DNA of 42,872 nucleotides from Chlorobiales bacterium (GTDB lineage Bacteria; Bacteroidota; Chlorobiia; Chlorobiales; Chlorobiaceae). Shown here piece after piece: positions 17,085 to 25,547 of the stretch. The notes beneath the pieces were generated by a model, which saw nothing but the letters and a program-made list of their open reading frames with translations, was not told the DNA's origin and ran no database searches. Position 1 is the first letter of the stretch; every line of letters starts with the position of its first letter. The position numbers were made by a program, and so were the translations under genes. The DNA is taken from positions 1 to 42,872 of the forward strand of contig JAKSDC010000057.1 in NCBI GenBank assembly GCA_022360275.1, written 5' to 3'.

Positions 17085-17387
17085 AGAGGTGAACGACGTG
17101 CGGAACTGACTATGTAACAGCTGCTAACGGGTAATGAAAAAACGTATTTGAGGACTATTCAGGAGGGCATCTCTATAAATTGTCGTGAGTGACCTGAAGA
17201 CAAGGCGGAAGGAGCGCAGAAACCGGAGTGTACCCAGAGTACATGAGGGTTTCGGGCATCTCCCGACGATGTATTCAGGTCGCGCAATAAATTAATAGAG
17301 GTGTCTTAAATAGAGGTGCCCAAGAATAATCAGTCAATAGTCAGTGTTAGGCAGGCACGCTTGAAAAATTGTTCACTGGAGAGCTAT
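17085..17387. other. yebC-ruvC intergenic region filled by a palindromic element
   Basis: This 303-base gap holds no gene. The last ~160 bases (17165-17321) are a nested palindrome, described separately. An open frame extends upstream of the ruvC ATG to 17316 but runs through the element end and is not taken as coding. Confidence 0.6.
17165..17321. repeat. MITE-like palindromic element, copy 1
   Basis: Left end GGGCATCTCTATAAA (17165-17179). Right end TTAATAGAGGTGTC (17292-17305) followed by a second partial copy AAATAGAGGTGCCC (17308-17321). Inside are GACCTGAA (from ~17191) and TTCAGGTC (~17275), inverted to each other, and GAAACC..TGTAC / GTACA..GGTTTC around the centre. The whole is a long imperfect hairpin. 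No coding frame is inside. The ends match those of the element at 36511-36596. Confidence 0.6.
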
Positions 17388-17951
17388 ATGATTGTCGTAG
17401 GGGTCGATCCCGGAAGCGTAAGAACCGGTTACGGTATTGTCAAGGACGAAAAGGGTACGTTTTCCCTGATCGATTGCGGGGTTATCCGGCTCAGCTCCCG
17501 ACAGAGTCTCCCTGAAAGGATCAAGATTATCTATGATGAGCTTGGAAAGCTTATTGCCGTGAACAAGCCTGCAAGGTTAGCGCTTGAAACGGGGTATGTC
17601 AACCGCAATGCCCAATCGGCACTCAAGCTCGGACAGGTAAGGGGGGCTGTTGTTGCGCTTGCAATGAACCGAAAGGTCGAGCTGCATGAATACGCTCCCC
17701 GGGAAGTCAAGCAGGTTCTTACCGGGAGAGGGGGAGCCAGCAAAGAACAGGTCGCTTATATGGCCCGGTATTTTCTCAATATCGGTAATCCCATAAAGCC
17801 TTTCGATGTTTCCGATGCACTTGGTATCGCTCTCTGCGACCTGTTATGCAAAACCAGTCCGGTGTCGGTCGGGAATGGAAAAACAGAACCAGCAATGCGC
17901 AGAAACAACTGGTCTGAATTTGTAAAGGCAAATCCCGATCTGGTTATATAG
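17388..17951 (+). CDS. ruvC: Crossover junction endodeoxyribonuclease RuvC
   Basis: RuvC resolves Holliday junctions with RuvAB. The 187-residue form starting at ATG 17388 begins MIVVGVDPGSVRTGYG and has the four acidic catalytic residues in place (D7, E67 in ALETGY, D140 and D143 in PFDVSDALG), with the RNAQSALKLGQVRGA segment typical of RuvC. A CTGGAGAG ribosome-binding site sits just before this ATG; the longer frame from 17316 adds 24 residues without homology and runs into the repeat element, so it is rejected. It is followed by pgsA after a 31-base gap on the same strand. Confidence 0.96.
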   Translation: MIVVGVDPGSVRTGYGIVKDEKGTFSLIDCGVIRLSSRQSLPERIKIIYDELGKLIAVNKPARLALETGYVNRNAQSALKLGQVRGAVVALAMNRKVELHEYAPREVKQVLTGRGGASKEQVAYMARYFLNIGNPIKPFDVSDALGIALCDLLCKTSPVSVGNGKTEPAMRRNNWSEFVKANPDLVI

Positions 17952-17982
17952 GGTTTTTGAACAATTTTGGAAAAACAAAGCT

Positions 17983-18555
17983 GTGAAAGGCCATATTATC
18001 AATCTGCCGAATTCTCTGAGCTTTCTCAGAATCCTGCTTATCCCCTTTTTTATCTATTACTTTGATAAGGGAGAGATATGGATCGCCAATACCATACTTG
18101 TTATTGCTGTGCTAAGTGACTGGTTTGACGGTCAGACAGCCCGCTGGACAAACGAGGTGTCGGATATGGGCAAAATCCTCGATCCCCTTGCCGACAAGCT
18201 GTGCCTTGCTGCGGTTGCCGTCTACTTCATGGTTATCGGGGAACTGCCTGTGTGGTTTGTTGTTTTTGTGGTGACCAGGGATCTGCTGATTTTCCTTGGC
18301 GCGGCATATGTAAAACATCACCACCAGGTCATTACAACATCACTGTGGCCGGGTAAATGGGCGGTTGGTTTTGTCTCGATGATGTTTTTCAGCATGATCT
18401 GGCCCCATCCTTTTTTTGAACGGTATCCTGTTCAAGAGATTTTTATGTATCTCTCGGTATTTATGCTCCTTGTTTCGTTTATACAGTATTGTGTACGGTT
18501 CTACCGTATCCAGCAGGGCGCCGGGTCAGGTCTCTCAAGCACTGACTCAGCGTAA
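17983..18555 (+). CDS. pgsA: CDP-alcohol phosphatidyltransferase (CDP-diacylglycerol-glycerol-3-phosphate 3-phosphatidyltransferase type)
   Basis: 190-residue inner-membrane enzyme, predicted to make phosphatidylglycerol-phosphate from CDP-diacylglycerol. The full CDP-alcohol transferase signature is present: D46-x2-D49-G-x2-A-R-x8-G63-x3-D67-x3-D71 in SDWFDGQTARW...GKILDPLAD. The N-terminal NLPNSLSFLRILLIP is typical of PgsA, and about five to six hydrophobic segments follow. The start is GTG 17983. It is 31 bases after ruvC and ends 23 bases before the convergent lpxC-fabZ. The acceptor alcohol (glycerol phosphate versus another) is inferred from similarity only. Confidence 0.9.
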   Translation: MKGHIINLPNSLSFLRILLIPFFIYYFDKGEIWIANTILVIAVLSDWFDGQTARWTNEVSDMGKILDPLADKLCLAAVAVYFMVIGELPVWFVVFVVTRDLLIFLGAAYVKHHHQVITTSLWPGKWAVGFVSMMFFSMIWPHPFFERYPVQEIFMYLSVFMLLVSFIQYCVRFYRIQQGAGSGLSSTDSA

Positions 18556-18578
18556 TTGTTGTCGCTGTACCGCTTTTC

Positions 18579-19982
18579 TCAGTCGTTTTTTTCCACGATG
18601 GTGGCCATGAGTGAAGCTTCACAGGCCAGATCACCGCGGACGTAGGCTTTGGCGTCGAACTGGCAGACGCTGCGCCGCCTGCTTTTCATAATTGCCTCGA
18701 TAACCAGTGTGTCACCCGGAAGGACAGGTCTGCGGAATCTTGCTTTATCGATTCCCATGAAATATACCTGCATATTGTTGATGTTGTCGTTCCCGTTCAG
18801 CATCATAATGCCCCCGGTCTGTGCCATTGCCTCGACAATCAGTACGCCCGGCATGATGGGGTTTTCTGGAAAGTGTCCCTGGAAAAACTCTTCATTCATC
18901 GTGACGTTCTTGATCGATACAATTTTTTCGTCCAGTTTAAACTCGACAATCTTGTCGATCAGGAGAAACGGGTAGCGGTGAGGCAGGATTTTCTGAATGG
19001 CATTGATATCGAAAATCACACCGGATTTTTTTTCGTGTTGAAACTTGCGGGCAAGCTGGTTCCGGTCGGCGTATTTTTTCAACTGCTTGACAAACTCGAC
19101 ATTTGAGGCGTGACCGGGCCGGGCTGCGAGTACCTGCGCCTTGAGAGGCATGCCAAGCAGCGCGATATCACCGATAAGATCGAGTAGTTTGTGGCGGGCA
19201 GGCTCGTTTTTAAACCGCAATTCTCGGTTGTTGAGAATGCCGTTTTTTCCAAGGGCAAGCTCGGAAGTGTCCACCCCGATTTTTTCTGCGAGAGTTTCCA
19301 GCTCGTTCTCGGAAAGTTTTTTGTCCACAATGACAATTGCGTTATCGAGGTCGCCGCCTTTTATGATACCGATATTTGCAAGGGCTTCGACTTCGCTCAG
19401 GAAACAGAAGGTCCGGCAAGGGGCGAAATCCTGCAGGAATTCTTTCTCGAGATCAAAAAGTCCGGAATGCTGGGAGCCAAGAGCAGGGTTTTTATAGTCA
19501 ACCATCACGGTTGCCCTGAAGCTGTCAAGAGGCAGCGCAACGATATCAACATTTTTTTCAGAGTCGTGGAATTCTATCGTCTCATCGATAACGAGATAGT
19601 TTTTTGGTTCCTCCTGTTGTACAAAACCGGCTGAAAAAAGGGCTTCGGCAAAATGCATCGAACTGCCGTCCATGACGGGGGGTTCCGGGCCGTTCATTTC
19701 TATGCGGCAATTGTCGATTTGCAAGCCGTAGAGTGCAGCGAGCACGTGCTCGGTTGTATGTACCTTGTTGCCTTCGAATTCAATGGTTGTTCCACGGCAT
19801 ACATCTACAACATTGTCTATAACGGCCGGTATTTCGGGGCAGTTTTCAATATCGGTTCTGACAAACCGGTAACCGTAGTTTACAGGTGCCGGTTTAAAGG
19901 TTATCATGCAGCTCTGGCCGGTGTGCAGGCCGGTACCTTGAAGGGAAACTTCTTTTCCCAATGTTCTCTGATGAATGAGCAT
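18579..19982 (-). CDS. lpxC: Bifunctional UDP-3-O-acyl-GlcNAc deacetylase / 3-hydroxyacyl-ACP dehydratase (LpxC-FabZ fusion)
   Basis: 467 residues joining two enzymes. Residues 1 to ~310 are LpxC, the committed zinc deacetylase of lipid A synthesis: VHTTEHVLAAL (E78/H79), the RHKLLDLIGD zinc His and Asp, and the RPGHASN catalytic His. Residues ~322-467 are FabZ: ILPHRYPFLLID, then FQGHFPENPIMPGVLIVEAMAQ with the catalytic His and Glu. The fusion links lipid A commitment with fatty-acid elongation, which compete for hydroxyacyl-ACP; such fusions are usual in Bacteroidetes/Chlorobi. The frame extends to 20123 without homology, so ATG 19982 (MLIHQRTL) is chosen, preceded by CAGGA. It lies downstream of the inositol-phosphatase-family gene. 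Confidence 0.96.
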   Translation of the reverse strand: MLIHQRTLGKEVSLQGTGLHTGQSCMITFKPAPVNYGYRFVRTDIENCPEIPAVIDNVVDVCRGTTIEFEGNKVHTTEHVLAALYGLQIDNCRIEMNGPEPPVMDGSSMHFAEALFSAGFVQQEEPKNYLVIDETIEFHDSEKNVDIVALPLDSFRATVMVDYKNPALGSQHSGLFDLEKEFLQDFAPCRTFCFLSEVEALANIGIIKGGDLDNAIVIVDKKLSENELETLAEKIGVDTSELALGKNGILNNRELRFKNEPARHKLLDLIGDIALLGMPLKAQVLAARPGHASNVEFVKQLKKYADRNQLARKFQHEKKSGVIFDINAIQKILPHRYPFLLIDKIVEFKLDEKIVSIKNVTMNEEFFQGHFPENPIMPGVLIVEAMAQTGGIMMLNGNDNINNMQVYFMGIDKARFRRPVLPGDTLVIEAIMKSRRRSVCQFDAKAYVRGDLACEASLMATIVEKND

Positions 19983-20130
19983 TTCCTGACTTTTGCTCCG
20001 GCTGAGAAAGATCGGGCCGGAAGAAGATGAATGAAGTACAGTGTCAAAAAACGGGCAACCTGGCAAATTGTTTGCTGCAGGTGCCCGAACATGATCCCTA
20101 AGATAATAAAGCTGCAGAACCATTCAAATA

Positions 20131-20151
20131 TTCCGGCGTGATGGGCCGGAA
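20131..20151 (-). terminator. Possible hairpin between the inositol-phosphatase-family gene and lpxC-fabZ
   Basis: TTCCGGC / GCCGGAA arms of 7 bases around a 7-base loop, in the 236-base gap after the minus-strand inositol phosphatase-like gene. There is no clear U-run, so it may be a weak terminator or a transcript-stabilising hairpin. Confidence 0.35.
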
Positions 20152-20218
20152 GCTTGATGGTTTGAGAGCCAGATGGCTGGATAGCGGGAAGTGAAGAGGT
20201 AATGGGGAATGGGAAACG

Positions 20219-21046
20219 TCACAGATGTTCCTGAAAATGCTGTTTCGCTTTTTCAAGAATAAGCGGATGGGTAACAGGGCTGCCTGCAATGATACTATGG
20301 TGGGCATTGACATCACTGCTGCCGCTGAAACCGGTAACGATACCGCCCGCTTCCCTGACAAGAAGCACGCCTGCGGAATAATCCCAGGGAAACAGTTTGT
20401 ACTCCCAAAACGCATCGAACCGGCTGCAAGCGGTATAGGCAAGATCGATCGCGGCCGAGCCGGTTCGTCGGATTCCAGCCGAATCATGGATGACGTCCTT
20501 GAGCATCGAGGCGTATGAATCGAGGTAGTGGTATTCCTTGAAGGGGATGCCGGTAGCTATCAGGAAGTGCTCCGGATCGTTACGCTTCGATACATGAATA
20601 CGATTTCCGTTGAGATAAGCGCCGTTTCCTTTTTCTGCGGTAAAGAACTCATCGAGGACCGGCTGATAAACAACAGCGGTAACAAGATCGTTATGGGCGT
20701 CGCTAAGTGCGATGCTGATTGAGAAGACAGGAAAGGAGTGAATGAAATTCAGGGTGCCGTCAAGCGGGTCGACGATCCACTTTCTTCCGGAAGAACCGTT
20801 TATAACACTGCCTTCCTCGCACACCATGCTGTCGTCCGGAAATGCTGAGTGAATAGCTGAAGCGATACTGTGTTCGCAAGCCTTGTCGACTTCGGTAACA
20901 AAATCTTTATACTCTTTGGGGTATATCTCCGTCAGGTCGAGTTCGCCGAATTTTCGGAGGACTATGGTTCCGGCCTTTTTTGCCGCTTGTATGGCTGCAT
21001 CAAGCTCTCTGCTCATGGCACACATTAAGGATTCATTAAATCTCAT
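20219..21046 (-). CDS. Inositol monophosphatase family protein (SuhB/CysQ-type)
   Basis: 275 residues. Metal-binding motifs of the Li-sensitive phosphatase family are all present: CEEGS (Glu), KWIVDPLDGTLNFIHSFP (D-P-x-D-G-T) and FPWDYSAGVLLVREAGG (WD). It hydrolyses a small phosphorylated substrate in the cytoplasm, such as inositol-1-phosphate or 3'-phosphoadenosine phosphate; sequence alone does not decide. The first Met (21046) is within a poorly conserved N-terminus, and MSRELDAAI at 21016 is a plausible true start. It is upstream of lpxC-fabZ on the same strand and divergent from tspO. Confidence 0.9.
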   Translation of the reverse strand: MRFNESLMCAMSRELDAAIQAAKKAGTIVLRKFGELDLTEIYPKEYKDFVTEVDKACEHSIASAIHSAFPDDSMVCEEGSVINGSSGRKWIVDPLDGTLNFIHSFPVFSISIALSDAHNDLVTAVVYQPVLDEFFTAEKGNGAYLNGNRIHVSKRNDPEHFLIATGIPFKEYHYLDSYASMLKDVIHDSAGIRRTGSAAIDLAYTACSRFDAFWEYKLFPWDYSAGVLLVREAGGIVTGFSGSSDVNAHHSIIAGSPVTHPLILEKAKQHFQEHL

Positions 21047-21240
21047 TTTTCATAATCAGGTGCCGATTCCTTTCCGGCGCTGGCAATATACAGTATGTCA
21101 TGGCAATTATAGAATAACATCGCTGTGACTTTTTCAGGGGAATCCTCCTTTCTTTTGATGAAACTTATTCTGCTATTTTGTGTTTTACTATGGAAATACA
21201 TTGATCAGGCTTATTCTAAAACCACCAAACAAATCCTCAA

Positions 21241-21720
21241 ATGAATATAAATCCACTGCTGCTCATCGCCTGTATTGCTCTTTGTCTGCTTGTTGGTTTT
21301 GCAGGCAGCGTTTTTACGCCGGAACCAGGGTCGGATTGGTATTATTCGGTGTTAAACAAACCTTCGTGGAACCCTCCAAGCTGGCTTTTTGCTCCTGTAT
21401 GGACGGTGATTTTTATCCTGATGGGCATTTCGCTTTCAATGGTTCTTAAGGAGGGGGCTGATAAACCGGCTGTGGCTGCAGCACTGATTGTGTTCGGAGT
21501 TAACCTGTTTCTGAATTTTGGGTGGTCAGCGATGTTTTTCGGTCTGCAGTCACCTTTTTGGGGATACCTGGAAATTATTGCGCTCTGGCTGTCAATCATC
21601 CTCGCGACCGTACTCTTTGGTGCAGTGTCCAAAACGGCAGCTTATCTCCTGATTCCATACTTGTTATGGGTAAGCTTTGCGTCCTATCTGACATTCACGA
21701 TATGGAAGTTGAATCCGTGA
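21241..21720 (+). CDS. tspO: TspO/MBR family tryptophan-rich membrane protein
   Basis: 159 residues with five membrane helices and many Trp. Family segments are clear: LNKPSWNPPSWLFAPVWTVIFILMGIS, NLFLNFGWSAMFFG, and LIPYLLWVSFASYLTFTIW. TspO binds tetrapyrroles and, in Rhodobacter, adjusts photosynthesis gene expression in response to oxygen through porphyrin handling. In a phototroph rich in bacteriochlorophyll such a role is plausible but not shown here. The signature helices and PxWxxPxWxFxPVW motif are intact. It is followed after 19 bases by the small exported zinc-domain gene. Confidence 0.93.
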   Translation: MNINPLLLIACIALCLLVGFAGSVFTPEPGSDWYYSVLNKPSWNPPSWLFAPVWTVIFILMGISLSMVLKEGADKPAVAAALIVFGVNLFLNFGWSAMFFGLQSPFWGYLEIIALWLSIILATVLFGAVSKTAAYLLIPYLLWVSFASYLTFTIWKLNP

Positions 21721-21739
21721 TTGTCAACCCGGGCTTTCG

Positions 21740-21994
21740 GTGAAAGATCATATGATGAAGGGGAAAAGGAGTGCTCGAACAGCTGCAGCATGGCTGGTGG
21801 TGTTGATACTTGCCATACCCGCTATCATAGCTGCCGAGGATAGTGCCACGGTCTACCACGGTAACACAAAAAGCAAGGTCTTCCATCGGCCGGGATGCAG
21901 GTATTACAACTGTTCGAAATGCACCGCCAAATTTTCCGGCCGTCAAAGAGCCGTTGAAGAGGGCTACAGGCCTTGTAAGGTCTGTAAACCTTAA
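21740..21994 (+). CDS. Small exported protein with an Ada-like zinc domain lacking the methyl-acceptor Cys
   Basis: 84 residues from GTG 21740; ATG 21752 is a likely alternative start (80 residues). A charged N-terminus and hydrophobic segment (about residues 16-32, ending AIIAA) form a signal peptide. The mature part is one small domain like the N-terminal zinc site of Ada: VFHRPGC with C53, then C58 and C61, and GYRPCKVC with C79 and C82. In Ada the acceptor Cys lies where H49 is here, so suicide methyl transfer is not expected; the site is predicted to be a structural His/Cys zinc site. It follows tspO closely. Function unknown. Confidence 0.7.
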   Translation: MKDHMMKGKRSARTAAAWLVVLILAIPAIIAAEDSATVYHGNTKSKVFHRPGCRYYNCSKCTAKFSGRQRAVEEGYRPCKVCKP

Positions 21995-22058
21995 AAGCAC
22001 TTCTCAAAATGGTTCTTTCGCCCACTCTCTGGAATAGGTCTTATGGGTCGAAACTGAC

Positions 22059-22649
22059 CTAAATAATATTTTCTCCTTTTGGCAATATCCCGTAACGGTC
22101 GATGAAGTCTTTTTTCAGAACATCCATGACCGTCACGTCGCAGCGTTTGCCGTTCCGGTAGGCCAGCTCCCGCATTGTTCCCCGGTTCATGAAACAGCAA
22201 TCCTCATACAGCCCGATGGCGTTTTTGTTGTGCGATTCCACCAGGAGCGCGATCACATGAAGATCGATAACATTGAACGCAAAATCAAGAAGCGTCAACA
22301 TGGCGTCCTTGCCGTAACCTTTACCCCTCAGTGAAGGTTCGAAAATGCAGAACGACCCGACAAATGCGTGGCGGCTTATCCAGCTTATCGATTCAAGATT
22401 TACGATGCCGATAAGCTCCTTGCTGGTACAGCATTCCTCGATACCGAAAAAGAATTCGCTCCGCTCCCTGAAACGTTTGTCTTTTGTCCGTACAAGTTCT
22501 ATGAGGTCCTGTTGTGAAGATGGGAGCGGCGAGGGAAGGTATTGCCGGAGCTCGTAGCTGTTCCAGTGAGAAAAAATCTTGCCGGCATCGGCTTCCTCAA
22601 GCCTGCGCAGTCGTATGTATTGTCCGCTGAACATGGTTTTCGGTTCCAT
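22059..22649 (-). CDS. GNAT family N-acetyltransferase (RimJ/RimL type)
   Basis: 196 residues with the layout of the RimJ/RimL-like GNAT branch: IRLRRLEEADAGKIFSHWN at the N-terminus, IGIVNLESISW, the acetyl-CoA-binding FEPSLRGKGYGKDAM (R/Q-x-x-G-x-G/A) and VESHNKNAIGLYEDCCF. It probably acetylates a small amine or a protein N-terminus in the cytoplasm; the substrate is not predictable. The start at 22649 is 8 bases after the stop of the lipoprotein gene on the same strand, so the two are probably co-transcribed. It ends facing the small zinc-domain gene. Confidence 0.87.
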   Translation of the reverse strand: MEPKTMFSGQYIRLRRLEEADAGKIFSHWNSYELRQYLPSPLPSSQQDLIELVRTKDKRFRERSEFFFGIEECCTSKELIGIVNLESISWISRHAFVGSFCIFEPSLRGKGYGKDAMLTLLDFAFNVIDLHVIALLVESHNKNAIGLYEDCCFMNRGTMRELAYRNGKRCDVTVMDVLKKDFIDRYGILPKGENII

Positions 22650-22657
22650 GGTTGTGG

Positions 22658-23200
22658 TTAATGCAGTCTCGCAAGGTTCCTGGCCGCTACGTTTCCGGCA
22701 CTCTTCAAACGTTCCTGAACTTCAGGAAGATCGGTGTTGCCTGTCCCAATGGATATGTAGTAGTCGTCTTTAAGAATGTAAAGGCCTCCGGTTGCAATAA
22801 AGGCTTCGTCGCCAAAGCCTTCAAGATCGATTCTTCCTTCGCTCTGGGCATCTTTGATGGAATGAAAAATATCGGAAGGAGGAACACCTCCCGGTTTCAT
22901 GAAGGCCTGTTGTGTCAGTGTTATTTGTAGAAACGATGTGGATGCTTCATCAAGAGGGTTGTACATACAGAGCTTCATACCCACAACTTGCTGTTCGCTT
23001 TTTTCGGGCTCTTTAACCGGCTCGCCAAGCAGTGTTTCCGCATCTGTTTTCGTAATGAGCTCACAAGGTTCGATCAGAATGCCCATGGATATTTCTCCGG
23101 TGGGCTGTTCCTGATCTGGTGTTTTGCTGTCTGTTGCGCAGCCGAATGTCAAAAGGCAGCAAACCAGAGCGAACGAGGACAAAGAGAAGAGGTGCAGCAT
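22658..23200 (-). CDS. Putative lipoprotein of unknown function
   Basis: 180 residues from ATG 23200. The N-terminus MLHLFSLSSFALVCCLLTFGC is a signal peptide with a lipobox-like TFGC (Cys21), followed by a polar linker rich in Asp/Glu/Gln/Pro. The mature domain has an EPCELITKTDAETLLGEPV segment and a conserved-looking Cys later (MKLCMYNPL), giving a possible disulfide; the pattern resembles DUF3558-like or other alpha/beta envelope lipoproteins, but I do not assign a family. A longer frame to 23239 would begin inside the acs terminator, so the shorter start is preferred. It is followed by the GNAT gene at an 8-base gap. Confidence 0.7.
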   Translation of the reverse strand: MLHLFSLSSFALVCCLLTFGCATDSKTPDQEQPTGEISMGILIEPCELITKTDAETLLGEPVKEPEKSEQQVVGMKLCMYNPLDEASTSFLQITLTQQAFMKPGGVPPSDIFHSIKDAQSEGRIDLEGFGDEAFIATGGLYILKDDYYISIGTGNTDLPEVQERLKSAGNVAARNLARLH

Positions 23201-23232
23201 GGCGGATTTGTTTTCTTTCTGATAAACAAATA

Positions 23233-23270
23233 TAAACAAAGAGGCCGTCAGTTGACGGCCTCTTTGTTTA
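23233..23270 (-). terminator. Perfect 18-base inverted repeat downstream of acs (terminator)
   Basis: Arms of 18 bases (TAAACAAAGAGGCCGTCA and its exact complement) around a GT centre, 20 bases after the acs stop. The GC-rich core flanked by A- and T-rich arms can work on both strands. It separates acs from the lipoprotein-GNAT pair. Confidence 0.85.
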
Positions 23271-23289
23271 TGGAATGATGCCGGGAGTA

Positions 23290-25281
23290 TTATTCCTCTT
23301 CTTCCTGTTCCCGGAGCTGCTCCAGTACGCCGAAATCCTCGAGGGTGGTAACATCACCTTTTATTTCCTTGGTTGAGGCCAGCTCGCGGAGCAGGCGCCG
23401 CATGATCTTGCCGCTCCTTGTTTTCGGCAGTCCTTCTGCCCAGCGGATTTCATCCGGTTTGGCGATAGGGCCGATCTCTTTTGCAACATGATTTCGCAGA
23501 TCTTCTCTAAGCTTCATGTCACCTTCGTATTCATCCTTGAGCGTGACAAATGCGATGAGCGCATTACCCTTGATTTCGTCAGGTCGGCTCACGACAGCAG
23601 CTTCTGCAACGGCTTCATGAGCAACCAGGGCGCTTTCCACCTCACTGGTACCGAGGCGGTGACCGGAGACATTAACGACGTCATCGACTCGACCCATGAT
23701 CCAGATATAGCCGTCTTCGTCTTTACGTGCACCGTCGCCGGTAAAGTACATATCTTTGAACTCCGACCAGTAGGTTTCTTCGTAGCGTTTGTTGTCGCCG
23801 TAAATGGTGCGAAGCATCGAAGGCCAGGGTTTTTTGATGACCAGGTAACCGCCTTCGTTGGGTTTACAGGATTTTCCATCTTTGCGGACAACATCGACCA
23901 TGATTCCGGGAAGCGGTCGTGTTGCTGTACCGGGCTTGGTCGGTGTTGCTCCCGGGAGAGGTGAAACCAGTATGCCGCCGGTTTCGGTTTGCCACCAGGT
24001 GTCGACAATCGGGCATTTTTCTTTTCCGATTACCGTGTGGTACCACATCCATGCTTTCGGATTGATCGGCTCACCGACTGTTCCAAGCAGACGCAGGGAA
24101 CTCAAATCATGTTTGGTGACCCACTCGTCTCCTGCGCGGATAAATGCGCGGATTGCCGTTGGAGCGGTATAGAGTATCGTGATCTTGTGGCGGTTGATGA
24201 TATCCCAGAAGCGGTCCCATTGCGGGTAATTCGGGGCACCCTCATACATCATGATTGTTGCGCCGTTGAGCAGCGGACCGTAGACCAGGTAACTGTGTCC
24301 CGTGATCCAGCCCACATCGGCGGTACACCAGTAGATGTCCTCGTCCTTGATATCGAAGACATATTTGAAAGAGTTCGCCGCATGCACCATGTATCCCCCT
24401 GTTGTGTGCAGAATACCTTTCGGCTTTCCGGTCGAGCCGCTTGTATAGAGGATAAAAAGAGGGTGTTCGGCTTCAACGAATTCAGGGTCGTTATGGTCGA
24501 GAGCAAGTCCCATGAGATCATGCCACCAGTGGTCCATGCCGTCATGCATGGTTACCTCTTCATTGGTGACTTTCAAGACGATGACGCTGCGAACCGAAGG
24601 GGTATTGACAATGGCCTCGTCAACAATTTCCTTGAGGTTGATAGTTTTGCCGCGCCGTTTGGTACCGTCGGAACAGATAATGAGTTTTGCTCTCGAGTCA
24701 TTGACTCTTTCGGTGATGGCATGAGCTGAAAAGCCTGCAAAAATGACGTTATGGACCGCTCCGACACGTGCACAGGCAAGGACTGCAATCGCGAGCTCGG
24801 GAACCATTCCCATGTAAATAGCAACCCTGTCTCCGGGCTTGACGCCTGCGATTTTCAAGACATTCGCAAACTTGCTGACCTGGCGGTGCAGTTCCCCGTA
24901 GGTAAGAACGCGCTGTTCACCTTCTTCTCCTTCCCAGATAATGGCAGCTTTGTTTTTTCTCCAACTGTTGACATGCCGGTCAACCGCATTATAGCATATA
25001 TTCGTAGTGCCGCCGTCGAACCATTTTGCATACGGTGTTTTCCAGTCAAGAACCTTGTCCCATTTTTTCTCCCAGTAAAAGTTTTCAGCAATGCCTGTCC
25101 AGTACTTTTCAGGGTTTTTCATTGCTTGGTTATAGAGCTTTTCATATTCCTCCATCGAGGAGATGTGGGCATTTTTTGAAAACTCAAGTGGAGGGGGGAA
25201 CTTTCTTTTTTCCGACAGAACTGAACTGATGGATTCTTGCTTGGCTGGTTTTTGATTCGATTGTTTTCTTTCCTTGGCCAT
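23290..25281 (-). CDS. acs: Acetyl-CoA synthetase (AMP-forming)
   Basis: 663 residues, full length. Acs activates acetate with ATP and CoA, which suits acetate photoassimilation. The N-terminal ACAS domain has YWTGIAENFYWEKKWDKVLDW. The AMP-binding core has ILYTSGSTGKPKGILHTTGGY, DTWWQTETGG and GDGARKDEDGYIWIMGRVDD. The C-terminal PKTRSGKIMRRLLRE carries K625, equivalent to the lysine that Pat-type acetyltransferases modify to switch the enzyme off. The N-terminal 25 residues are Lys/Gln/Ser-rich and not conserved. It ends in a strong terminator and is monocistronic by appearance. A Pat-type GNAT is encoded at 35866-36411. Confidence 0.97.
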   Translation of the reverse strand: MAKERKQSNQKPAKQESISSVLSEKRKFPPPLEFSKNAHISSMEEYEKLYNQAMKNPEKYWTGIAENFYWEKKWDKVLDWKTPYAKWFDGGTTNICYNAVDRHVNSWRKNKAAIIWEGEEGEQRVLTYGELHRQVSKFANVLKIAGVKPGDRVAIYMGMVPELAIAVLACARVGAVHNVIFAGFSAHAITERVNDSRAKLIICSDGTKRRGKTINLKEIVDEAIVNTPSVRSVIVLKVTNEEVTMHDGMDHWWHDLMGLALDHNDPEFVEAEHPLFILYTSGSTGKPKGILHTTGGYMVHAANSFKYVFDIKDEDIYWCTADVGWITGHSYLVYGPLLNGATIMMYEGAPNYPQWDRFWDIINRHKITILYTAPTAIRAFIRAGDEWVTKHDLSSLRLLGTVGEPINPKAWMWYHTVIGKEKCPIVDTWWQTETGGILVSPLPGATPTKPGTATRPLPGIMVDVVRKDGKSCKPNEGGYLVIKKPWPSMLRTIYGDNKRYEETYWSEFKDMYFTGDGARKDEDGYIWIMGRVDDVVNVSGHRLGTSEVESALVAHEAVAEAAVVSRPDEIKGNALIAFVTLKDEYEGDMKLREDLRNHVAKEIGPIAKPDEIRWAEGLPKTRSGKIMRRLLRELASTKEIKGDVTTLEDFGVLEQLREQEEEE

Positions 25282-25547
25282 TGTACCAGATTTTAGGTTG
25301 ACAAAAAGGGAGCACCCTCCTGACAGGTATATATCAAAAGCGCATATTGGTTGTTATGGAAAAGGCATGGTGTATCGGCCGATAAAACAGCGAGATGGTG
25401 TTTGCTTCAAAACGGTTTTTCCCGGATAGCTTTCAGGAATATGCGACTGCAGTGAACTAAGTTAGAATTATACAAAAAAAAGCAGTGTGCAGGCAAATCG
25501 ATTGTTGTATTCATGTACCTGTTCCCCATCACGGGAAAGCAAGCGGT

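Noticed and set aside
19983..20123. N-terminal extension of LpxC-FabZ
   Set aside because: No homology upstream of MLIHQRTL; residue numbering from that Met matches other LpxC proteins.
23989..24729. 246-codon plus-strand frame opposite acs
   Set aside because: Antisense of the conserved AMP-binding domain.
25282..25547. Possible tRNA or riboswitch in the acs/XRE gap
   Set aside because: No cloverleaf, T-arm GTTCGA-type motif or conserved aptamer core could be found.
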